In this document: positions 45,000-54,700 of the stretch, in pieces
How positions within the stretch are numbered: the first letter of the stretch is position 1
How the letters are laid out: every line of letters starts with the position of its first letter
From: Chryseobacterium ginsenosidimutans
GTDB lineage: Bacteria > Bacteroidota > Bacteroidia > Flavobacteriales > Weeksellaceae
NCBI RefSeq assembly: GCF_024807225.1
Contig: NZ_JANUCO010000001.1
Coordinates: forward strand, 4,278,001 to 4,342,000
Length of the DNA stretch: 64,000 nucleotides
Direction: 5' to 3'
Notes under the pieces: model-generated
The model's input: the letters and a program-made list of their open reading frames with translations, nothing else
Databases searched by the model: none
What the model was told of the DNA's origin: nothing
Position numbers and translations under genes: made by a program

Positions 45000-45935
45000 T
45001 TACCAATCTCTGAATCTTACAAAAACAGGAAAATGATCACTGTAGCCTCCTAAATAACGAGTACCTGCATATGTTCGGAAGGGGCGACCTTCAAAGTTCC
45101 TGTCTCGACTGCTCAGCTTTTCAGAATTGAATATTTCTGCATTCTGAAATAAAAGACCATTATTATCATTGAAAAAAGAGTTTGATAATATAATCTGGTC
45201 AAACAGCAATCCGGATGCATAATGAAAAGTAGAATAATTTCTTGTAGAAAACAACTGCTGAAAAGGGTTATCCAACACCTTTACGTTTGTATCGTCGTAG
45301 AGAATTTTTACTAAATTTTCATCATCTGGGTTTTCGTTAAAATCACCACACAGAATCACATTTCCTTTATCTTCATTTACAATATTCAAAATCCGTCCCC
45401 GAATTTCGTTAAGTATAAAGTCTCTTTTAGGTTTGTTAATATCTTTCTCGCGCTTAGAGGGAAGATGGGCGATAAAAACATTAATAACCTGTTCTTTATA
45501 TTTTACTTTTGAATAAAGTACATCCCTAGTTGTGTCGTAATATCCTGTGTTTTTGTTTATAATTTCAAAGAAGAATGTAATAGTTTCTGAGTCTATTATC
45601 TCCACTTTATTTTTATCATATAATAATGCAACATCTACTTTTCTTTCATCCATAGAATTGTAATGCACAATCCCATATTCCGAATTAAAAGGCTCCAATT
45701 GCACAAGATCTTCTAAAACTTTCCTTCCGGAAACCTCAGAAAGACCGATCATGAAAGGCAAAACGCCATTCTCTTCCTTCATCAACTGAAAAACATACGC
45801 TAATTTAAAGAGCTTATCCCTATATTTTCTTTCATCCCAATTTCTCAATCCCGACTTAGTGGGGTCTAATTTATGGTTTGGTTTGGGATCAGGCAGAAAT
45901 AAATTTTCAACGTTGTAAAAACTGAACAGCTCCAT
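45000..45935 (-). CDS. Endonuclease/exonuclease/phosphatase-family protein
   Basis: An EEP-fold enzyme of about 311 residues without a clear signal peptide. Family motifs are FYNVENLF at the N-terminus, IGLSEVSGRKVLEDLV with the metal-binding Glu, VFIAHLPSKR, ILCGDFNENPDDE (catalytic Asp and Asn) and the C-terminal GGYSDHFPVFVRF with the Asp-His pair. Substrate may be DNA, RNA or a phosphoester. The second ATG (45935) is chosen as MELFSFYNVENLF; one two codons earlier is possible. It is first in the operon with lrp and deoC. Confidence 0.85.
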   Translation of the reverse strand: MELFSFYNVENLFLPDPKPNHKLDPTKSGLRNWDERKYRDKLFKLAYVFQLMKEENGVLPFMIGLSEVSGRKVLEDLVQLEPFNSEYGIVHYNSMDERKVDVALLYDKNKVEIIDSETITFFFEIINKNTGYYDTTRDVLYSKVKYKEQVINVFIAHLPSKREKDINKPKRDFILNEIRGRILNIVNEDKGNVILCGDFNENPDDENLVKILYDDTNVKVLDNPFQQLFSTRNYSTFHYASGLLFDQIILSNSFFNDNNGLLFQNAEIFNSEKLSSRDRNFEGRPFRTYAGTRYLGGYSDHFPVFVRFRDW

Positions 45936-45941
45936 CAACAC

Positions 45942-46255
45942 ACTTTTCTAAATTCGTTACAATTCACAATTTTGATTGTAAACTGTAAATTTATTATTTT
46001 ATTTAATATATCATTAATTATTTTGTGAAATTTTAACATTGATTTGTTCTCAAAATTGACAAATCAAATAAAAATTTCAACCATAGTAAGGTTTTTTACT
46101 ACTGAAATAAAGACAAATTATTAGAGAAAATTATTTTGAATAGAACAAAAATTACTATTAAAAAACAATTTATAATACTTTAACTATAAACTAATTTACG
46201 AAATTAACCCTTCAAAAACAAAGTTTAAATGTTAAATTAAAAAATTAAGCTACAT
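45942..46255. other. AT-rich intergenic region
   Basis: These 314 bases contain no ORF that looks real and no terminator or TAnnTTTG match I can defend. Confidence 0.5.
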
Positions 46256-46930
46256 TTATTCCAACAAATCAGGACGTTTTTCCTGGGTAATTCTCACCGC
46301 TTCATCGTGACGCCACTCTTCAATTTTACCGAAATTTCCGCTTAAAAGGATTTTTGGAACCTCCAATCCTTTGTAAACTTCCGGTCTTGTATAAATCGGC
46401 GGCGACAACAAATCATCCTGAAAACTGTCTGTCAAAGCACTTTGTTCATCATTCAAAACTCCCGGAAGCAAACGGATAATAGAGTCCGCAAGAACACATG
46501 CTGCCAATTCTCCACCCGTAAGAACGTAGTCTCCGATAGAGATCTCTTTTGTAATGTGAAGATCTCTCACACGCTGATCAATCCCTTTGTAATGACCGCA
46601 CAAAAAGATCAGATTATTTTTAATAGAAAGTGTATTTGCTATTTTTTGGTTTAAAGTTTCACCATCCGGCGTCAGATAAATTACCTCATCGTATTCTCTT
46701 TGAGATTTCAGCTCAGAAATACATTTATCCAAAGGCTCGATCATCATCACCATTCCTGCTCCGCCACCGTAAGGCTCATCATCAATTTGACGGTGTTTAT
46801 TAATCGACCAATCTCTTAACTGGTGAAAATGTACTTCTGCCAATCCTTTATCCATCGCTCTTTTCAGAATAGAAGTCTGAAATGGGCTTTCCATCAATTC
46901 TGGAAGTACGCTTATAATATCAATTCTCAT
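46256..46930 (-). CDS. trmD: tRNA (guanine-N1)-methyltransferase
   Basis: A 224-residue SPOUT enzyme that methylates G37 of tRNAs to prevent frameshifting. Signatures are RIDIISVLPELMESPFQTS, QIDDEPYGGGAGMVMMIEPL, LCGHYKGIDQRVRDL, the trefoil-knot SAM loop ISIGDYVLTGGELAACVLAD and DDLLSPPIYTRPEVYKGLEV. Its ATG overlaps the stop codon of ndh by four bases (ATGA), so the two are translationally coupled. Confidence 0.96.
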   Translation of the reverse strand: MRIDIISVLPELMESPFQTSILKRAMDKGLAEVHFHQLRDWSINKHRQIDDEPYGGGAGMVMMIEPLDKCISELKSQREYDEVIYLTPDGETLNQKIANTLSIKNNLIFLCGHYKGIDQRVRDLHITKEISIGDYVLTGGELAACVLADSIIRLLPGVLNDEQSALTDSFQDDLLSPPIYTRPEVYKGLEVPKILLSGNFGKIEEWRHDEAVRITQEKRPDLLE

Positions 46931-48186
46931 TGTAATGTTTCGTTTTTCTTATTTGGCGAAATTATTAGTCTTAAAGAAGAATCTTTGTTAAAATAACTCC
47001 ACATCCAGTTGAAGAATACAGCAATTTTATTTCTTACACTCAAAATCAACATTAAGTGTAAAAACATCCAAAAATACCAAGCCAAAAATCCTTGGAATTT
47101 TATAAATGGTAAATCTACAACTGCTCTGTGTTTTCCTATGGTTGCTAATGATCCTTTGTCGTCATATTCATATTCAACCCAATCATTAGCCTTCTTTAAA
47201 AGATTTTTTCCTAAATTTTTCGCCTGATTAATCGCTACGTTCGCAACTTGCGGATGACCTTGTGGATATTTTGGAGTTTCCATATACGCAATGTCGCCGA
47301 TCGCAAAAATATTGTCGTAGCCTTTTATTTTATTATATCTGTCTGTTATATATCTGTTTTTCAACAACTTTTCTTCAGGGAAACCATCTACCACATTTCC
47401 TGTAACTCCGGCTGCCCAAATTACACTATTAGAAGGAATTGTTTTTCCGCTTTTCATGTACACTTTGTCACCATCATAATCTGTAACATATTCCTGACTT
47501 AAAAAATTTACGCCTAAATCTTTTAAATATTCTTCAGATTTTTCCTGAGCTTCCGGACTCATCACCGCCAAAGGTTTTTCCGTAGAACTCACCAAAATAA
47601 TCTGAAGATGATCAAAATTCATGTAAGGATAATCTCTCGGAAGAATTTCTTTTTTCATCTCTGCGAAAGCTCCGGCTAATTCTACTCCGGTTGGTCCGCT
47701 TCCTACGATCACGATGTTCCAGTTTCCGTCATCGCTACGGCTTTTCTCAAGAATCAGTTTTTCAAAAGTCATTAAAATATGATTTCTGATCCCTATTGCT
47801 TCCTGAGTATTTTTCATTCCGAAAGCTTTACCTGCAAGATCTTTATTTCCGAAAAAATTGGTTTTACAGCCTGTCGCAATGATCAATTTATCATACGTAA
47901 ATTCTGCTTCATCGGTAACGACTTTATTATTTACCGTATCAATTTCTTTAACTTCCGTCAAACGAAATTGCGTATTTCTGGAACGCTGAAAAATTTTTCT
48001 GAACGGGAAGGAAATATTGGAAGGCTCAATCCTTCCGCACGCAACTTGATAAAAAAGAGGTTGAAACATGTGGTGATTTACCCTATCTAAAACAATTACT
48101 TTTTTGTTCTTGTTATTTAGCGTTTTTGCAAGTTGCAGCCCCGCAAAACCTCCTCCAATAATGATGATCTTTTCGCGTGTTTCCAT
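46927..48186 (-). CDS. ndh: Type II NADH dehydrogenase (NDH-2)
   Basis: A flavoprotein of about 419 residues that feeds electrons from NADH to quinone without pumping protons. The FAD fold IIIIGGGFAGLQLAKTL is at the N-terminus, the second dinucleotide fold NIVIVGSGPTGVELAGAFAE near residue 170, and IFAIGDIAYM near 300. A C-terminal hydrophobic segment (FLAWYFWMFLHLMLILSVRN) anchors it to the membrane. The start is placed at 48186 because a TAAATTTG promoter ends seven bases before it and the upstream ATG at 48195 lies inside that promoter. Confidence 0.92.
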   Translation of the reverse strand: METREKIIIIGGGFAGLQLAKTLNNKNKKVIVLDRVNHHMFQPLFYQVACGRIEPSNISFPFRKIFQRSRNTQFRLTEVKEIDTVNNKVVTDEAEFTYDKLIIATGCKTNFFGNKDLAGKAFGMKNTQEAIGIRNHILMTFEKLILEKSRSDDGNWNIVIVGSGPTGVELAGAFAEMKKEILPRDYPYMNFDHLQIILVSSTEKPLAVMSPEAQEKSEEYLKDLGVNFLSQEYVTDYDGDKVYMKSGKTIPSNSVIWAAGVTGNVVDGFPEEKLLKNRYITDRYNKIKGYDNIFAIGDIAYMETPKYPQGHPQVANVAINQAKNLGKNLLKKANDWVEYEYDDKGSLATIGKHRAVVDLPFIKFQGFLAWYFWMFLHLMLILSVRNKIAVFFNWMWSYFNKDSSLRLIISPNKKNETLQ

Positions 48187-48192
48187 AGTACA

Positions 48193-48200
48193 CAAATTTA
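48193..48200 (-). promoter_or_regulatory. ndh-trmD promoter -7 element
   Basis: TAAATTTG on the minus strand, just upstream of the preferred ndh ATG; it decides the start by excluding the ATG at 48195. Confidence 0.6.
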
Positions 48201-48223
48201 CTGATTTTATTTAGCATTTAGAA

Positions 48224-49114
48224 GTGAAAAAAGTTAGTTTTGCAAAACTTTATCACACAAAGATGTACAGCAAAAAGACCGCCAAAAAGATCCATAAAAA
48301 CCGTCGGAAGCATTATTTTTTCCGCCGAAAAGTAGTGTTGGCAATTTTGATTATTGCATTAATCGGAACGGGTCTATATTTAAAGCAATCAATAAGTTAC
48401 TATTATGCGCTGTACTTTAATAAATTCTCACATAAAAAGCTGCACAATAACGAAACTGAAACGTTGAGAATACAGAAAATTCTTTCTAATAATCTTGATA
48501 AAACGTACGGATTTGATATTTCTCATTATCAAAATAAAGAAGATATTAAATGGGACAGTTTAACGATTGGAAACAAAACAATTCCGCTTGAATTTGTGGT
48601 CATGCGCGCAACAATGGGAAACCGAAATGCCGATAAACATTTTTCTGATTTTTGGGAACAGGCGAAGAAACAAAACCTGATTCGCGGAGCTTATCATTTT
48701 TACAGAGCCGATGAAGATCCTGTAATTCAGGCGAATAATTTTCTGGAAAATGTAAAACTGGAAAGTGGAGATCTTCCGCCGATTTTAGATATTGAAAAAA
48801 TACCGAAACGCAAGACCAATAAAAAACTGCTTGAAGATCTAAAAGTCTGGTGCAAGATTGTGGAGGAAACTTATGGTGAAAAGCCAATTATTTACACATA
48901 CTATCATTATTATAAAGATTTTTTAAAGGGTGAATTTGATGATTATCCGCTTTGGTTAGCCAATTACAATGATGTTCCTACTCCATCGCCCGATTCTGAC
49001 TGGGATTTTTGGCAGTTCACGGAAAACGGAATTGTACATGGAATCAATACAAAAGTAGATTTGGATATTTATAATGGGAGTTCTTGGTCTTTGAAGAGAT
49101 TGACTTTGGATTGA
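48224..49114 (+). CDS. Membrane-anchored GH25 lysozyme-like muramidase
   Basis: A 296-residue protein starting at GTG 48224 (an ATG at 48263 is the alternative). A basic cytoplasmic tail (many Lys, Arg and His) precedes one membrane helix at about residues 38-56 (VVLAILIIALIGTGLYL). The rest is a GH25 domain: YGFDISHYQNKEDIKWD (catalytic-site Asp), EFVVMRATMG, GAYHFYRADEDPVIQANNFL, PPILDIEKIP with the catalytic DxE pair, and the WDFWQFTENG end. It would cut peptidoglycan glycan strands from the periplasmic side. Confidence 0.9.
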   Translation: MKKVSFAKLYHTKMYSKKTAKKIHKNRRKHYFFRRKVVLAILIIALIGTGLYLKQSISYYYALYFNKFSHKKLHNNETETLRIQKILSNNLDKTYGFDISHYQNKEDIKWDSLTIGNKTIPLEFVVMRATMGNRNADKHFSDFWEQAKKQNLIRGAYHFYRADEDPVIQANNFLENVKLESGDLPPILDIEKIPKRKTNKKLLEDLKVWCKIVEETYGEKPIIYTYYHYYKDFLKGEFDDYPLWLANYNDVPTPSPDSDWDFWQFTENGIVHGINTKVDLDIYNGSSWSLKRLTLD

Positions 49115-49505
49115 TTTTTTATTTTCCCACGGATTTCACAGATTTGCACGGATGTTTGTGTTTATTTGTGGAAATATTTCTGCAGTTTGTATTAAATTCT
49201 CTCGCGGATTTTGCTGATTACGCAGATGATTGTGTTTTAAAATATTGTGTTAATCTTTATGTTTAAATTTAAACGCAAAGGTTTATTTTTTACTTTCGAT
49301 TTTTAGAATTGCAAAGGCAAATAAATTTGCTGCGCGAAGCTTGAACATTAGCTTCTTCAAATCAACTTGTTGATTCTTCTTTGCTCCCTTAAGTTCAAAA
49401 TTCATAAAATAAAAACTTTGCGTTTAAAAAATGTCTCGCAGATTACGCAGATTTTCATTTGTGATTATTAGTGAAAAATATTTGTGTAATTTGTGTTTAA
49501 AACAA
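49115..49505. repeat. Dispersed repeats between the lysozyme and GNAT-like genes
   Basis: The 391-base gap holds two repeat members. About 49125-49260 is a partial copy (cacggatttcacagatttgc, ctctcgcggattttgctgat). About 49290-49500 is a nearly full copy of the 217-bp unit of 30.5-30.9 kb, with its palindrome AATCAACTTGTTGATT at 49360-49375 and cttctttgctc after it. No gene is seen. Confidence 0.75.
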
Positions 49506-50637
49506 CTATTTAAAAGGCTTTCTTTGAATCCACTCAGTTTTTGGGGAAAGTGACGGGAAAATATTTTTCATAAAAGGATTAATGATAAAGTTATTATGTT
49601 TCATCAATCCGAAAATTTCGGTGGGTTTCTGCACCGATGGTGGATTTTATTTCCAGAGCTGTTCTTCCGAAAATAATTCTTTTAAATTGATGATTAATTC
49701 CAAATTCTACCATGTCCAGAAGCATGTTTAAATAAATCTGCTTTTCTTTTTGACATTCTTTATTGTAACCTAAAAAATAGGTATCAATATCTTCATTATT
49801 TAAAATCAGAGTGTAAAAACCAATTAATTTTTCATCTAGAAAATATCCAAAAATTTTAAATTGATCCTTCAGATTTTCTTTCATGCTTTCAAAATGATCT
49901 TCTGTAAGAAAAAATGTATTGAAAGGTGCATTTTCAGCTACATTTTGGTAGAGAAAATTCATTTCAGGCTGATATTTTTTTATGGCATTTAAATCCAATT
50001 CCTGTTTCTCGATCCCTTCCAGTTTCTTTTTTGCAGATTTGGCTCTGGCTCTGTACTTTTTCGAGAAATCGTTGCTGTAATCTTCAAAAGCTTTCCAGTT
50101 TTCCTTCAAATTCAACATCATATTCGGCTGAACAGAAAACCTGAAATACGCTTCGTGATTTTCCCCTTGAAAATATTTCACAAAATTCGATTGATAATCT
50201 TTATAAATAATTAAAGACGTTTTTCTTATTTCATTCTGCATTTTACAAACAGCTTCGTCCAACAATGGAATTACCTGTTCTAAAGTGATTTTTGAGCCAT
50301 CAAAATAAAAACCATTTTGTCCCGTCAACATATTATTTCCGAGAATCATCACATCTTTACTCAATTGTTTTGCTGCAAAATTTCTGATGCTGCAAAAAAC
50401 CTCATTTTTCTGAAAAGTTTTATGCTGAATAAAATCCAAATATTGAAACAAAGCTCCGCCAATCAATTCGTTACCCTCAAAAAATCCCATAAAATAACAT
50501 TGCATATTTTTGGGTTTCGAAGTTTCAAGGACATGAAAATACTCCTTGGAAAGCATAATATTATGATCTCCAATGACGGTATTCCAGTTTTCGGGTAAAG
50601 CGGAAACAGTGTTGTATATTGTTAAATTATATGACAT
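49506..50637 (-). pseudogene. GNAT-like acyltransferase, 3' end displaced by a frameshift
   Basis: The main frame (from the ATG at 50637, MSYNLTIYNTVSALPENW) encodes two GNAT-like halves of the FemAB/peptidogalycan type, with FGYFLDEKLIGFYTLIL near residue 265 and KRIIFGRTALEIKSTIGAE near the end. It stops early at 49594 after HRNFRIDET. The other frame continues as EIFGLMKHNNFIINPFMKNI and ends at 49506 with RKPFK. One extra base in the GG or GGG at 49620-49625 accounts for this; the restored protein has about 376 residues. Substrate unknown; lost ends in annotated versions would be an artefact. Confidence 0.78.
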
Positions 50638-50684
50638 AAAAAAGGCCACACAAATGTAGCCTTATCTTTTTAAACTGTTAAAAA

Positions 50685-51200
50685 TTATTTTTGTGTCACC
50701 CAATGGAAACCGTCAACAGCGTACCAACCGCAGATAATTCCACCCATGATGGTAATACAGATCGTCCAATACGCAGAGTTGATTATTGTATATTTCCACG
50801 ATTTTCTTTCAAACATGGCATTAATTGCGATCATCGGAAAAACGAATAAAAACCCTGCCATAAAAGAATGGAGCGCACCGTGACCAAATGATCGGTAAGC
50901 CATCCCGTAATCCTTCATAAAAGCGTGATAAGAATCGTTCGCATTCATTTCGTCACCACCTACCATACTGAGAGCTCCGAACTGATGTATCGTGACATAT
51001 TGCAGAAAAAGAGCCATTAAGCCCGATAAAATTACAGAGAAAACGAAAACTCCAATCATGGAACCCTGCATTTTTTCTTCAGTTAATCCTACTTCCTGCA
51101 TCCAGGCTTTTCCGAAAACTTTCGGATGATACCAGATAAATCCCATAATTAATGGAACAAGTGCGGCTACGAAAATAGCCCAAAAGTTGATTTGTGTCAT
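50685..51200 (-). CDS. DUF1761-family membrane protein
   Basis: A 171-residue inner membrane protein with four hydrophobic helices (about residues 4-24, 48-68, 108-128 and 136-160). Family hallmarks are GFIWYHPKVFGKAWM near the N-terminus and GALHSFMAGFLFVFPMIAIN. The function of DUF1761 proteins is unknown. It is monocistronic and close to the GNAT-like gene. Confidence 0.85.
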   Translation of the reverse strand: MTQINFWAIFVAALVPLIMGFIWYHPKVFGKAWMQEVGLTEEKMQGSMIGVFVFSVILSGLMALFLQYVTIHQFGALSMVGGDEMNANDSYHAFMKDYGMAYRSFGHGALHSFMAGFLFVFPMIAINAMFERKSWKYTIINSAYWTICITIMGGIICGWYAVDGFHWVTQK

Positions 51201-51429
51201 AGTTCTAATTTTAAAATAATCTATTATAAAGCTACATTAAAAATCAATACAAAATACATTTAAATCAAACAATTGTTAGTTTTAGTTCAAAAACAACAAA
51301 CAAAATACTATTTACAGAATAATAATTTAATTATCATAAGTTTTAGTTATACATTTCAATTTATCATTTCATTAAAAAAAGGTTTTTTTCACTATTACAA
51401 TAGGGCAATTTTTTCTTGTTACATTTTCG

Positions 51430-51437
51430 TACTTTTG
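51430..51437 (+). promoter_or_regulatory. ABC-F gene promoter -7 element
   Basis: TACTTTTG matches TAnnTTTG, 40 bases before the ATG at 51478. Confidence 0.55.
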
Positions 51438-51477
51438 CGGCTCAATTTAAGTTTCAAAATATAACTATCAAACTCTA

Positions 51478-53364
51478 ATGAATTACGTTTCTGTTGAAAA
51501 CCTTACAAAATCATACGGTATCAAAGTTTTGTTCGAAAATATTTCGTTCCATGTGAACGAAGGTGACAAAATTGCCATCGTTGCCAAAAATGGAAGCGGA
51601 AAATCTACCCTTCTGAAAATCCTGATGGGAAAAGAAATTGCAGACAGTGGAACTGTGAGTATTAATAAAGATATTCAGGTTGTTCTGTTTGATCAGGAAA
51701 TTGAGTTTGATTCTCATCTTACCATTGACGAGTTTATGATGACGCTTGCTTCTGCACCGATTCAGGCCTTGAAAAATTATCATAAATCGCTCCTTTCCAC
51801 AGATTATGATTTCATTGAAAAAGCTTTAGCTGAAATGGAAATTCATAAAGCTTGGGATCTTGAAAATGACATGAAGCAGATTCTATCTCAGCTGAAAATA
51901 ACGGATCTGGAAGCCAAAATGGGAACTCTTTCGGGAGGACAGATCAAACGTGTTGCTTTGGCGAAATTATTGACGGAAACCAGAGCAGAGCACAGACACA
52001 CGCTTCTTATCATGGATGAGCCGACCAACCACCTTGATGTGGAAATGGTAGAATGGCTGGAAAGCTATCTAAGTAAAGCAAAAATCACGTTAATACTTGT
52101 AACCCACGACAGATATTTTCTGGATGCAGTTTGCGGAATTATCTGGGAAATGGAAGATAAAAATCTGTATTTCCACAATGGTTCTTATGCGACGTATCTT
52201 GAAAATAAAATGATTCGTGAGGATAATATGAACGCAACCATCGATAAAGCCAACAATCTTTACAGAAAAGAGCTGGAATGGATGCGAAGACAACCAAAAG
52301 CGAGAACTACAAAGTCTAAATCGAGACAAGACGATTTCTACGAAACTGAAAAAGTAGCTAAAACCGACACCAGAAAAGAATCTCTGGAACTGGATTTTGA
52401 AATGAAAAGACTTGGAAATAAAATTCTGGAACTGAGAGATATTTCTAAAAGTTATGGCGATAAATTATTATTAAAAGATTTCAGCTATCAGTTTCAAAGA
52501 GGTGAAAAAGTAGGAATTGTAGGGAAAAATGGAGCAGGAAAATCTACTTTATTAAATATTATTCAAGGGCTTGAGCCAAGAGATTCCGGAGAAATTGAAA
52601 CCGGAGAAACCATCAAATTCGGATATTTTTCTCAAAAAGGACTTAAATATAAAGAAGACGAACGAGTAATTGATTTCATCAAAGAAATTTCTGAAAACTT
52701 TCCTTTAGCCAACGGAAGAACGATTTCTGCATCGCAGTTTTTAAGATTATTCTTATTTGACGATCAAACGCAATATTCGCCGATTTCTAAACTTTCGGGT
52801 GGTGAAAAAAGAAGACTGCATTTGATGTATATCTTGTATCAGAATCCTAACTTTTTGATATTTGATGAACCTACGAATGATCTTGATCTTCCGACTTTAA
52901 CGGTATTGGAAAATTTCCTGTTGAATTTCCAGGGAAGTTTGATTATCGTTTCTCACGACAGGTATTTTATGGACAGAATTGTTGACCATATTTTAGCGTT
53001 TGAAGGAGAAGGAAAAATCAGAGATTTTATCGGGAATTTCTCAGAATACAGAGAAAATTTAAAAATAGAAGAAAAAAATCCGAAAGCTGTAGTTGAGAAA
53101 AAAGTGGAGACGCGTGTTTCTGTTCCTACTCCAGTTTTAACACCATCAGCTCCGAAAAAAAAGCTGTCTTTTAAAGAACAAAGAGAGCTTGAAACCATTG
53201 ATAAAGAAATTCCTCAGTTGGAAGAACAACGCGCAAAAATTCTTGAGCAGCTTAATAATGAAACTGAATATGAGAAAATTGCAAAACTTTCTGCTGAATT
53301 AGAAGCACTTTCTGAGAAGTTGGAAAACCACGAAATGAGATGGCTGGAACTTCAGGAAATGTAA
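51478..53364 (+). CDS. ABC-F ATPase, Uup-like
   Basis: A 628-residue cytoplasmic protein with two ABC domains and no membrane part, acting on ribosomes. Walker A motifs are AKNGSGKSTLLKIL and GKNGAGKSTLLNII, signatures LSGGQIKRVALAKLL and LSGGEKRRLHLMYIL, and Walker B LLIMDEPTNHLD and FLIFDEPTNDLD. The interdomain linker is basic (RRQPKARTTKSKSRQ). The last 80 residues form a coiled-coil Uup-type C-terminal domain (EQRELETIDKEIPQLEEQRA). Of ABC-F types, Uup fits best by length and the C-terminal tail; an antibiotic-protection type is less likely. Confidence 0.9.
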   Translation: MNYVSVENLTKSYGIKVLFENISFHVNEGDKIAIVAKNGSGKSTLLKILMGKEIADSGTVSINKDIQVVLFDQEIEFDSHLTIDEFMMTLASAPIQALKNYHKSLLSTDYDFIEKALAEMEIHKAWDLENDMKQILSQLKITDLEAKMGTLSGGQIKRVALAKLLTETRAEHRHTLLIMDEPTNHLDVEMVEWLESYLSKAKITLILVTHDRYFLDAVCGIIWEMEDKNLYFHNGSYATYLENKMIREDNMNATIDKANNLYRKELEWMRRQPKARTTKSKSRQDDFYETEKVAKTDTRKESLELDFEMKRLGNKILELRDISKSYGDKLLLKDFSYQFQRGEKVGIVGKNGAGKSTLLNIIQGLEPRDSGEIETGETIKFGYFSQKGLKYKEDERVIDFIKEISENFPLANGRTISASQFLRLFLFDDQTQYSPISKLSGGEKRRLHLMYILYQNPNFLIFDEPTNDLDLPTLTVLENFLLNFQGSLIIVSHDRYFMDRIVDHILAFEGEGKIRDFIGNFSEYRENLKIEEKNPKAVVEKKVETRVSVPTPVLTPSAPKKKLSFKEQRELETIDKEIPQLEEQRAKILEQLNNETEYEKIAKLSAELEALSEKLENHEMRWLELQEM

Positions 53365-53395
53365 ATGAGTAATAGTGTTTTAGGGTTGGAGTGTT

Positions 53396-53420
53396 TTTGA
53401 GTGCGAATATAACACTCAAA
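53396..53420. terminator. Bidirectional hairpin between convergent genes
   Basis: TTTGAGTG/CACTCAAA stem with a nine-base loop, flanked by outer TTTTAGGG and CCCTAAAA arms. It lies between the ABC-F gene and the convergent oxidoreductase. Confidence 0.55.
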
Positions 53421-53457
53421 CGTTCTTACCCTAAAACTCTCTCACTCTAAAACCCTC

Positions 53458-54513
53458 TTACAATTCAACCACTCTTCCTTCTTTGGAGCTTTGCATTGCT
53501 GATTCGATGATTTTCATGTTCTTGATAACCTCTTCTGCAGGTGAAGGCAGCGCATATCCGAAAACGATGAATTCATAAATCTGCTGATAATAATTCATAT
53601 AATTTCCGGGTTCGCTTGATGTAAGAACTCTTTCAGTTTCTTTATTTTCATTTAAATAATTCAGAATTCCATCATCGTCTTTTAAAGGCTGTGTCCAATC
53701 TTCACCATATGTCGGAATTATTCCTGCAACCAATTCATTTTCCTGATTATCGCTTCTTTCCTGCAAAAAGCTTCCTTTTTCTCCGTGAACTGCATAAGCG
53801 TAATGTGCTTCTTTGGTAAAAACAGAAGACTTTAATCTTACTCTTACATCATTTTTATAATAAAGAAGAATTTCAAAATAATCATTGGCAAATTCTTTTC
53901 CTTTCATTGAAAAAACATCAGCAAAAAGCTTTTCTGGATAACCGAAATATTGCACCGCCTGATCTACCAAATGCGATCCCAAATCGTGAAGTGAGCCAGA
54001 ACCTGTAGCTTCAGGATTTTCTTTATGCGCTTTCCCGCTTGGCTCGGTACGGAATCTGTCGAAACGGATTTCAACTTCCTTAATAGCTCCTAATTTCCCT
54101 TCACTCATCACTTTCTGAACCTGCAGATAATCGCGATCGAATCTCCTGTTTTGATAAACACTCACAAACAATCCTTTTTCTTCGGCAAGTCTTGCCAATT
54201 CTTCTGCTTCGAAAACATTTACTGTAAAAGGTTTTTCAACAACTACATTTTTTCCGGCTTCCAGAGCCATTTTTGTATATTCAAAATGAGTCTGAACAGG
54301 CGTATTTACTACAACCAATTCAATATCTGCATTTTCCAGCATCTCTTCTACCGAACGATAAATGGTAGCATCGGGATATTTTTCTTTTGAATCTTCCTTA
54401 CTTCTTTCTACCACCGCCGACATGAAAAATCCGGGATGTTCCTTTAAAAACGGAGCATGGAAAACTTTCCCGCTCATTCCAAATGCGCAAAGTCCTACTT
54501 TTACCAATTGCAT
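53458..54513 (-). CDS. Gfo/Idh/MocA-family oxidoreductase
   Basis: An NAD(P)-dependent sugar or polyol dehydrogenase of 351 residues. The Rossmann part begins VKVGLCAFGMSGKVFHAPFL and continues with VVNTPVQTHFEYTKMALEAG and the family signature GKNVVVEKPFTVN. The C-terminal half (about 125-330) has the catalytic-site region SGSLHDLGSHLVDQAVQYFG with its His. The ATG at 54513 (MQLVKVG) is preferred to one six codons upstream. Substrate unknown; no pathway partners are adjacent. Confidence 0.88.
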   Translation of the reverse strand: MQLVKVGLCAFGMSGKVFHAPFLKEHPGFFMSAVVERSKEDSKEKYPDATIYRSVEEMLENADIELVVVNTPVQTHFEYTKMALEAGKNVVVEKPFTVNVFEAEELARLAEEKGLFVSVYQNRRFDRDYLQVQKVMSEGKLGAIKEVEIRFDRFRTEPSGKAHKENPEATGSGSLHDLGSHLVDQAVQYFGYPEKLFADVFSMKGKEFANDYFEILLYYKNDVRVRLKSSVFTKEAHYAYAVHGEKGSFLQERSDNQENELVAGIIPTYGEDWTQPLKDDDGILNYLNENKETERVLTSSEPGNYMNYYQQIYEFIVFGYALPSPAEEVIKNMKIIESAMQSSKEGRVVEL

Positions 54514-54655
54514 AATTAAATTTTTAAACAAATATATTCATAAAATGCTGTATTGAGTTATCCCTTGTTTACGATCAATACGGTTTTCACTTAAAAAAAT
54601 GATAAATGTCACCATAATTATTTTTAATAATTCTAAATAAAACCAAACTATTACT

Positions 54656-54663
54656 TACTTTTG
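54656..54663 (+). promoter_or_regulatory. TonB receptor promoter -7 element
   Basis: TACTTTTG matches TAnnTTTG, 37 bases before the ATG at 54701. No Fur box is recognised. Confidence 0.5.
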
Positions 54664-54700
54664 CGACTTATTTAAAACCACTCTAAATAATAAACTGAAA

